In this document: piece after piece, positions 6,315 through 10,583 of the stretch
How positions within the stretch are numbered: position 1 is the stretch's first letter
Layout of the letters: the number at the start of each line of letters is the position of its first letter
NCBI GenBank assembly: GCA_021801615.1
Contig: JAJYXS010000007.1
Location: 1-10,583, forward strand
Reading direction: 5' to 3'
Length of the DNA stretch: 10,583 nt
Source of the DNA: Actinomycetes bacterium
GTDB lineage: Bacteria; Actinomycetota; Acidimicrobiia; Acidimicrobiales; RAAP-2
Made by a program: the position numbers and the translations under genes
Notes under the pieces: model-generated
Seen by the model: only the letters and a program-made list of their open reading frames with translations
The model's database searches: none
What the model was told of the DNA's origin: nothing

Positions 6315-6348
6315 GGAGAGGAACCGTCCTCGTGCCTTCTCCCGACCT

Positions 6349-6378
6349 CCACCCTCCCGGCTCTCGCCGGGAGGGTGG
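6349..6378 (+). terminator. Second, 12-bp perfect hairpin
   Basis: CCACCCTCCCGG (6349-6360) pairs without mismatch with CCGGGAGGGTGG (6367-6378) around a 6-base loop. With the hairpin at 6283 it makes a tandem terminator that insulates the membrane protein gene from the gene at 6470. Confidence 0.7.
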
Positions 6379-6456
6379 CGTCGTCTCCGGCCCTCGTCGG
6401 GCCATCTGTGGCGGCGTGAGGCTGGATGCGTGGTCTTCTTTGTCTTGTCCGTGCGG

Positions 6457-6462
6457 TAGACA
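6457..6462 (+). promoter_or_regulatory. Possible -10 element for a leaderless transcript
   Basis: TAGACA lies with 7 bases between it and the ATG at 6470, and no Shine-Dalgarno precedes that ATG. This spacing would place the transcription start at or next to the A of the ATG, giving a leaderless mRNA, frequent in actinobacteria. No convincing -35 is visible. Confidence 0.3.
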
Positions 6463-6469
6463 CTTCGCG

Positions 6470-6973
6470 ATGGCAGGGCGCCGAGTCGAGCAGTTCGAGT
6501 TCCGTCCGCCTGAGACTTCAGACGTGCTCGAGTGGATGCGCGTCCTTTCCGAGGCGCACGACGGCTGGATGAACCTCCTGCCGGGTGTCCCCGAAGAAGA
6601 GGTGGAACCTCCCTCGCGCGGGGTGCTCTCCGCGCTCTTCGGGTCGGCTCAGCCTCCGGTGACCATGTGCACCTGGATCGCGGCGGGCGCGGGCAGGGGC
6701 GGGGCCGGCGAGCAGCGCGTCGGGATCCTCCACCCGCGTGGGCGTCGTGCCGCCGCGCAGCTCGCCGAGCTCGGGGCCGGGGTGCCCGTCGGTTGGCGCG
6801 TCAGCCAGGACCACGCCCGCCGAGGGTTGATCGTCCACCCTGTGCGTGACGCGGCGCCCGACGAGGTGCTCCACTGGATGCTCGAGGCGGGCGCGGGGCT
6901 CGCGCTCGTGCCGCTGACCGGGACGTGGCAGGCACGCGTGTTCCTTCCCAGGACGGGGTCGAGCCCTGCCTGA
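6470..6973 (+). CDS. Hypothetical protein, 167 residues
   Basis: A soluble protein of 167 residues that I cannot assign. The central part contains WMNLLPGVPEEEVEPPSRG, a short SALFGSAQPPVTMCTWI stretch, a Gly/Arg-rich linker (about 73-82), VGILHPRGRRAAAQL, WRVSQDHARRGLIVHPV and, near the end, VPLTGTWQARVFLP. Codon use is strongly G/C at third positions, as in its neighbours. No signal peptide, membrane span or known catalytic motif is visible. The ATG at 6470 was chosen because the conserved-looking part starts soon after it; the frame stays open back to 6332 but would then read through the terminator hairpin at 6349-6378. There is no Shine-Dalgarno, so translation may be leaderless. It stands alone between a terminator and the lon leader. 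I have a vague memory of similar proteins near lon in Acidimicrobiia-type genomes, which I cannot confirm. Confidence 0.75.
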   Translation: MAGRRVEQFEFRPPETSDVLEWMRVLSEAHDGWMNLLPGVPEEEVEPPSRGVLSALFGSAQPPVTMCTWIAAGAGRGGAGEQRVGILHPRGRRAAAQLAELGAGVPVGWRVSQDHARRGLIVHPVRDAAPDEVLHWMLEAGAGLALVPLTGTWQARVFLPRTGSSPA

Positions 6974-6995
6974 GAGCGAGCTCCGCCTGAGAGCG
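6968..6995. repeat. GCCTGAGAGCG duplicated across a stop codon
   Basis: GCCTGAGAGCG occurs at 6968-6978 and 6985-6995, 17 bp apart. The first copy contains the TGA stop (6971-6973) of the gene at 6470. It is a small duplication with no evident role. Confidence 0.6.
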
Positions 6996-7040
6996 TGAGA
7001 GGTCGCCCGCGTCGAAGCACCGCGGCTCCTCGCGGCGCGA

Positions 7041-7057
7041 TCGTCGGGCTCCGACGA
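7041..7057. promoter_or_regulatory. Inverted repeat in the lon leader region
   Basis: TCGTCGG (7041-7047) and CCGACGA (7051-7057) form a perfect 7-bp inverted repeat with a 3-base centre. It lies 68 bases after the previous stop and about 190 bases before the lon start. It could be a terminator without a T run or an operator. I see no HspR (HAIR) or CIRCE element in 6974-7247. Confidence 0.35.
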
Positions 7058-7144
7058 GCCTCCGGTCACGGCTTTCGACCGCCTGGCGGAATACCACGGG
7101 GGCGCGAAAGCGTTCACCAGTCGTCCGAGCACGTCTCCGAGCTC

Positions 7145-7252
7145 ACGAGGACCCCGAGGCCTCCGAGATCCTCGAGGACCCCGAGATCCCCGAGAACCCC
7201 GAGATCCCCGAGAACCCCGAGGCCTCCGAGATCCTCGAGAACCCCAGGTGGA
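7145..7252. repeat. 9-bp tandem repeat array abutting the lon start
   Basis: About twelve 9-bp units run from 7145 to 7252, the last one degenerate. The consensus is CCGAGATCC, with variants CCGAGAACC, CCGAGGCCT and TCGAGGACC. There is higher-order structure: a three-unit, 27-bp block at 7154-7180 recurs at 7217-7243 with one base changed, 63 bp (seven units) apart. The last full unit ends 4 bases before the GTG of lon. A plus-strand frame is open through it but encodes only Arg/Pro/Ser repeats and looks non-coding. It is not a CRISPR: there are no spacers. Confidence 0.9.
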
Positions 7253-9653
7253 GACGGCAGGACGGATCGGAGATGAACATCCCTTGGAACGGCTGACCCT
7301 TCCCCTGCTCCCTCTCAAGTCCGGAGTGATGCTCCCCGGCATGGTCTTCACCATGGCGCTCGAGTCCCGTGAGGCGGTTGCGGCCGCGGACGCGGCCGTG
7401 TCGGCCGGCGGCCGCCTGCTGCTCGTGCCCCACATCGAGGGCCGGTACGCGGCCGTGGGCGTGGTCTCGGAGATCACCGAGCGGGGCGAGCTTCCCGGAG
7501 GCATGGTCGCCATCGTCGTCAGGGGAGATCGGCGTGCCCACATCGGTACCGGTGTGCCCGGGACCGGTGATGCGCTGTGGGTCGAAGCCGAGGTCGTGGA
7601 GGAGGAGGCCGCGTCGCCCGCCTCGACGGAGCTCGCCCGGGAGTACCGCGCCGTGCTCGAGAACATCCTGATCGAGCGCGGCGAGCGCCGCATCGCCGCG
7701 CAGCTGCGCGAGATCACCGATCCTGGCAGGCTCGCGGACCTGTCGGGCTACTCGCCCGACTTCACGCTCGCCCAGAAGGTGCAGGTGCTCGAGACCATCG
7801 ACGTCGAGGCCCGGCTGCGGCTCGTGCTTGGCTGGGCACGGGACACGCTCGCGGACCTCGCCCTTCGCGAGCGGATCAAGACCGACGTCGAGGAAGGGAT
7901 GGAGCGCACCCAACGGGAATTCCTGCTCCGCCGTCAACTCGAGGCGATCCGCAAAGAGCTCGGGGAACTGGGCGCCCGCGAGGGCGGGGACGATCCAGAC
8001 GACTACCGAGCGAAGCTGGCGTCGCGCGAGCTGCCCGAGAAGGTCCAGGCCGCTGTCGAGCGCGAGATCGACAGGCTCGAGCGAACCAGCGAGCAGAACC
8101 CCGAGAACGGCTGGATCCGGACCTGGCTCGACACCGTCCTCGAGCTGCCTTGGGGCGTGGAGTCCGAGGATCGCCTCGACGTGGCCGCAGCCGCCGAGAT
8201 CCTGGACGAGGACCACGACGGGCTCCGTGACGTGAAGGACCGGATCCTCGAGCACCTTGCGGTTCGCAAGCTCCAGGCCGAACGACGTCTCGCTCCGGTG
8301 CAAGGCCGGGGCGCCGGCGCGATCCTCGCGCTGGTGGGTCCGCCCGGGGTCGGCAAGACGTCGCTGGGGGAGTCCGTCGCTCGGGCGCTCGGGCGGAAGT
8401 TCGTGCGCGTGGCGCTCGGGGGGGTTCGAGACGAGGCGGAGATCCGTGGCCACCGTCGCACGTACGTGGGGGCCCAGCCGGGGCGTCTCGTGCGCGCGCT
8501 GCGTGAAGCGGGGACCATGAACCCCGTGGTCCTGCTGGACGAGGTCGACAAGGTCGGGTCGGACTACCGGGGGGATCCGTCGTCGGCGTTGCTGGAGGTG
8601 CTGGACCCCGCCCAGAACCACACGTTCCGGGACCACTACCTCGAGGTGGAGCTCGACCTGTCGAAGGTCTTGTTCATCGCGACGGCCAACGTCGTGGACA
8701 CGGTGCCGCCCCCGCTGCTCGACCGCATGGAGGTCATCCACCTCGACGGGTACACCGAGGCGGAGAAGGTCGCGATCGCTCGCCACCACCTCCTGCCCCA
8801 GCAGGTGTCGCGCGCCGCGTTGAGGACGGACGAGCTGGAAGTGACCGACGCCGCGCTGCTTACGGTCGTCGCCGACTACACGCGAGAAGCGGGGGTTCGC
8901 TCGCTCGAGCGAGAGCTCGGGCGGCTCTCGCGCAAGGTGGCGACTGCGTTGGCCTCCGGCAAGGCGACCACGCCGGTCGTGGTCGACGCCGCAGACGTGA
9001 GAAGCTGGCTGGGTCGGCCGCGGTTCTTCTTCGAGCCCGCCGACCGCGTGGGCGTGCCGGGCGTCGCGACCGGGCTCGCGGTGACGGGCGCAGGCGGTGA
9101 CGTGCTGTACGTCGAGGCGTCGGTGTCGGACGGGCCCGAGGGCCTGACGCTGACCGGCCAGCTTGGTGACGTGATGAAGGAGTCCGCGGAGATCGCGCTC
9201 TCCTATGTGCGCTCGCACGCCGGGGAGCTCGGCATCGACGCACGGGCGTTCGCGGGAAAGCGGTTCCACCTCCACGTGCCGGCCGGCGCCGTGCCCAAGG
9301 ACGGGCCTTCGGCGGGGGTCACCATGACGACGGCGCTCGTGAGCCTGCTGACGGGCGTGCCGGTGCGTCCGGTCCTCGGCATGACCGGCGAGGTGACGCT
9401 CCAAGGCCGCGTGCTGCCGATCGGCGGCGTCAAGCAGAAGGTGCTCGCCGCGCACCGCGCGGGGCTGACCGAGGTCGTCCTGCCCGTGCGCAACGGTGCG
9501 GACCTCGAGGACGTCCCAGAGGACGTGCGCGCGCAGATGACCGTGCACCTCGCGGCCACCGTCGCCGACGTGCTCGGTGCGGCGCTCTCGTCCGGTCGGG
9601 CGGACGGGGGGAGGCCCGGCGACCAGCTCGACGCGCTCCAGGCAGTCGCCTGA
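7248..9653 (+). CDS. lon: Lon ATP-dependent serine protease
   Basis: A cytosolic AAA+ protease (LonA) that degrades misfolded and regulatory proteins, 801 residues, a usual length. The N-terminal substrate-binding domain (about 15-205) begins LTLPLLPLKSGVMLPGMVFTM. A helical region follows with QREFLLRRQLEAIRKELGE (222-240) and NGWIRTWLDTVLELPWG. The ATPase has Walker A GPPGVGKT (364-371), GGVRDEAEIRGHRRTYVGA, and Walker B LLDEVDK (429-435). The protease domain has the catalytic dyad Ser688 (PKDGPSAGVTM) and Lys731 (GGVKQKVLAAHRAG), 43 residues apart as in E. coli Lon. GTG at 7248 is the only convincing start; the ATG at 7273 is out of frame, and a TTG at 7284 is a weak alternative. There is no good Shine-Dalgarno, because the 9-bp repeat array occupies that position. 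It is the first gene of a probable lon-DUF2630-encFtn-enc cluster. Confidence 0.97.
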   Translation: METAGRIGDEHPLERLTLPLLPLKSGVMLPGMVFTMALESREAVAAADAAVSAGGRLLLVPHIEGRYAAVGVVSEITERGELPGGMVAIVVRGDRRAHIGTGVPGTGDALWVEAEVVEEEAASPASTELAREYRAVLENILIERGERRIAAQLREITDPGRLADLSGYSPDFTLAQKVQVLETIDVEARLRLVLGWARDTLADLALRERIKTDVEEGMERTQREFLLRRQLEAIRKELGELGAREGGDDPDDYRAKLASRELPEKVQAAVEREIDRLERTSEQNPENGWIRTWLDTVLELPWGVESEDRLDVAAAAEILDEDHDGLRDVKDRILEHLAVRKLQAERRLAPVQGRGAGAILALVGPPGVGKTSLGESVARALGRKFVRVALGGVRDEAEIRGHRRTYVGAQPGRLVRALREAGTMNPVVLLDEVDKVGSDYRGDPSSALLEVLDPAQNHTFRDHYLEVELDLSKVLFIATANVVDTVPPPLLDRMEVIHLDGYTEAEKVAIARHHLLPQQVSRAALRTDELEVTDAALLTVVADYTREAGVRSLERELGRLSRKVATALASGKATTPVVVDAADVRSWLGRPRFFFEPADRVGVPGVATGLAVTGAGGDVLYVEASVSDGPEGLTLTGQLGDVMKESAEIALSYVRSHAGELGIDARAFAGKRFHLHVPAGAVPKDGPSAGVTMTTALVSLLTGVPVRPVLGMTGEVTLQGRVLPIGGVKQKVLAAHRAGLTEVVLPVRNGADLEDVPEDVRAQMTVHLAATVADVLGAALSSGRADGGRPGDQLDALQAVA

Positions 9654-9661
9654 GCGCCGGA

Positions 9662-9689
9662 AGCGTGGGAGGATCAGCGTGGGAGGATC
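9662..9689 (+). repeat. 14-bp tandem duplication carrying two Shine-Dalgarno sites
   Basis: AGCGTGGGAGGATC occurs twice head to tail (9662-9675, 9676-9689). Each copy contains GGGAGGA. The second GGAGG (9682-9686) is 9 bases before the GTG at 9696 and is the usable ribosome binding site; the first is 14 bases further upstream. Confidence 0.85.
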
Positions 9690-9695
9690 GCGGAC

Positions 9696-9944
9696 GTGGA
9701 CGACGCAGAGATCATCCGTCGCATCGGGGAGCTCGCAGACGAGGAGCGCGTGCTCGAGGAGGCCCACGCGACCACGGCTCAGGGGCTGAGCGAGGAGGAG
9801 CGTGACCGGCTGGAGCAGCTGCAGGTCACCTTGGACCAGCTGTGGGACCTGCTCCGCCAGCGGCGGGCTCTCCGGCACGCAGGCCGCGACCCCGAAGGCG
9901 CCGGAGAGCGCCCGCCGGAGACGGTCGAGCACTACCAACGATGA
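9696..9944 (+). CDS. DUF2630 family protein
   Basis: A small, charged, mostly helical protein of 82 residues with no known function. It shows the DUF2630 pattern known from actinobacteria: MDDAEIIRRIGELADEERVL at the start, a Glu-rich middle (LSEEERDRLEQLQVTLDQLWDLLRQRRALR, about 29-58), then GRDPEGAGERPPETVEHYQ at the end. The heptad-like spacing of Leu and Ile suggests a two-helix hairpin or coiled coil. The GTG start is supported by the duplicated GGAGG upstream. It begins 42 bases after the lon stop and is probably co-transcribed with it. The gap to the next gene (9945-10044) holds an 11-bp tandem duplication starting GATGAGCC (9940 and 9951) and a triple Shine-Dalgarno. The family assignment is from memory of its sequence pattern. 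Confidence 0.85.
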   Translation: MDDAEIIRRIGELADEERVLEEAHATTAQGLSEEERDRLEQLQVTLDQLWDLLRQRRALRHAGRDPEGAGERPPETVEHYQR

Positions 9945-10016
9945 GCCAGGGATGAGCCGGCGACGACCCGCTGCCCCCGGTCCACTACCGTGAGCCGGGC
10001 TCCAGGGGCGCGCGCC

Positions 10017-10043
10017 GGAGGAGCCGGAGGAGCCGGAGGAGCC
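10017..10043 (+). repeat. Triple tandem Shine-Dalgarno before encFtn
   Basis: GGAGGAGCC is repeated exactly three times (10017-10025, 10026-10034, 10035-10043). The last GGAGG is 5 bases before the ATG at 10045; the other two lie 9 and 18 bases further out. Three consecutive anti-16S matches may raise ribosome loading or reflect 9-bp slippage. Confidence 0.85.
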
Positions 10044-10044
10044 G

Positions 10045-10440
10045 ATGGCCAACAGTGAGGGTCTGCATGAGAACGAGGCGCTGCTGCGGCCCGAGACGGT
10101 CGACCGCCATCGCGCGCTCACGTCGCTCCAAGAAGAGCTCGAAGCCGCCGACTGGTACGACCAGCGGGTGGACGCGACCCAGGACGCGGAGCTCGCTGCG
10201 ATCCTCGCCCACAACCGAGACGAAGAGAAGGAGCATGCGATGATGCTCCTCGAGTGGTTGCGGCGGCACGATCCGACGCTCGACGCGCACATGCGGACCT
10301 ATCTGTTCAGCGAAGGCTCGATCACCGAGGTCGAAGCACGCGTGCAAGGCAGAACTGCCCCGGAGCAGGAGTCCGGCAGCATCGATCGGTCAGGGTCGCT
10401 CGGTCTCGGCGGAGGGGTCCCGAGAGGAGGCCTGTCGTGA
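10045..10440 (+). CDS. Encapsulated ferritin (EncFtn), encapsulin cargo
   Basis: A ferroxidase packaged inside an encapsulin shell; it oxidises Fe2+ so that iron can be stored in the compartment. The protein has 131 residues and closely follows the Rhodospirillum rubrum EncFtn pattern, with two antiparallel helices instead of the four-helix ferritin fold; the active site forms between subunits of a ring. Helix 1 carries RHRALTSLQEELEAADWYDQR with Glu30, Glu31, Glu33, Trp37 and Tyr38. Helix 2 carries HNRDEEKEHAMMLLEWLRRHD with Glu60, Glu61 and His64. Glu31, Glu61 and His64 match the known ferroxidase ligands of R. rubrum EncFtn (Glu32, Glu62, His65). The C-terminal tail is flexible and holds SGSLGLGG (116-123), close to the cargo-loading peptide core GSLGIGSL, but ends GGVPRGGLS rather than SLK/R. 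Its TGA overlaps the GTG of the shell gene, so the two are translationally coupled. Confidence 0.94.
   Translation: MANSEGLHENEALLRPETVDRHRALTSLQEELEAADWYDQRVDATQDAELAAILAHNRDEEKEHAMMLLEWLRRHDPTLDAHMRTYLFSEGSITEVEARVQGRTAPEQESGSIDRSGSLGLGGGVPRGGLS
10425..10430 (+). promoter_or_regulatory. Shine-Dalgarno of the encapsulin gene inside encFtn
   Basis: AGGAGG is 6 bases before GTG 10437, a perfect anti-16S match. It lies inside the last codons of encFtn and forces part of that protein's C-terminal residues (PRGGLS). Confidence 0.85.
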
Positions 10441-10583
10441 ACAACCTCCTGCGTTCCCACGCCCCCCTCACCGACGAGGCGTGGTCGCTCGTCGACGCCG
10501 AGGCGCGCGAGCGGCTCGCCCCTGCGCTCGCCGCACGCAAGCTGGTGGACTTCTCGGGCCCCCATGGTTGGGAGCATTCCGCC
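10437..10583 (+). CDS. Family 1 encapsulin shell protein (5' part, cut by window end)
   Basis: The shell subunit of an icosahedral protein nanocompartment with the HK97 phage capsid fold. The first 49 residues are visible: MNNLLRSHAPLTDEAWSLVD, then EARERLAPALAARKLVDFSG and PHGWEHSA. This is the standard family 1 N-terminus, in which the N-terminal arm and helix form the inner cargo-binding surface and R(R/K)xVDxxGPxGW is a signature. GTG at 10437 overlaps the encFtn stop as GTGA and has an ideal AGGAGG. The gene continues beyond the window; a full protein would be about 260-280 residues. The pairing with EncFtn makes this an iron-storage encapsulin rather than a peroxidase (DyP) type. Confidence 0.93.
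   Translation, partial: MNNLLRSHAPLTDEAWSLVDAEARERLAPALAARKLVDFSGPHGWEHSA

Noticed and set aside
5162..6463. A 433-codon minus-strand frame under the sigma and membrane protein genes
   Set aside because: It is antisense to both genes, crosses two terminator hairpins and two promoters, and has an Arg-rich composition without domains.
7145..7252. CRISPR array
   Set aside because: Units are 9 bp and contiguous, with no spacers and no cas genes nearby.
6995..7276. A small Arg/Pro/Ser-repeat protein encoded across the 9-bp array
   Set aside because: The translation is just the repeat read in one frame, runs into lon, and lacks a Shine-Dalgarno or complex sequence.
7143..10292. A 1049-codon open frame on the minus strand, antisense to lon, DUF2630 and encFtn
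   Set aside because: It is the mirror of strongly G/C-ending codons on the plus strand, has low-complexity composition and no recognisable domain, while the plus-strand genes are unmistakable.

Overview
The window is high-GC DNA with strong G/C preference at third codon positions, GTG starts, little rho-independent T-run termination and several families typical of actinobacteria (DUF2630, an Rv2004c-like bifunctional kinase, DevR/DosR-like palindromes). I infer Actinomycetota, possibly an Acidimicrobiia-like lineage; class level is a guess.

Layout. Positions 1-514 are a scar: the last codons of an unidentified gene, then a broken, minus-strand N-terminal fragment of a phage/ICE-type tyrosine integrase (one-base frameshift, no catalytic domain), then helically spaced GTGGGGGA repeats that resemble integrase arm sites. 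Positions 515-4208 carry a minus-strand pair: an FtsH membrane protease followed by a two-domain kinase (phosphotransferase plus P-loop kinase). A 12-bp tandem repeat lies between them. Positions 4209-4482 are a divergent promoter region. To the right on the plus strand come an RpoD-like group 2 sigma factor (4483-5424), a small membrane protein of unknown function (5681-6271) followed by two strong hairpins, a conserved-looking hypothetical (6470-6973), Lon protease (7248-9653) behind a 9-bp tandem repeat array, a DUF2630 protein (9696-9944), an encapsulated ferritin (10045-10440), and the first 49 codons of a family 1 encapsulin shell protein (from 10437, cut by the window end).

How it may work together. 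Two themes stand out. First, DevR/DosR-like 14-bp palindromes occur upstream of ftsH-kinase, upstream of the sigma factor, and as a pair 22 bp apart upstream of the membrane protein; the kinase is of the Rv2004c type, which belongs to the DosR hypoxia/dormancy regulon in Mycobacterium tuberculosis. This suggests a hypoxia/redox-responsive block, which is inference. Second, the right end is an iron-storage nanocompartment operon (EncFtn plus encapsulin, overlapping by GTGA), placed directly behind lon and DUF2630. With FtsH and Lon together, the region reads as a stress, proteostasis and iron-handling neighbourhood.

A further oddity is that the gaps before lon, DUF2630, encFtn and the kinase all hold short tandem duplications, in two cases multiplying the Shine-Dalgarno sequence itself.
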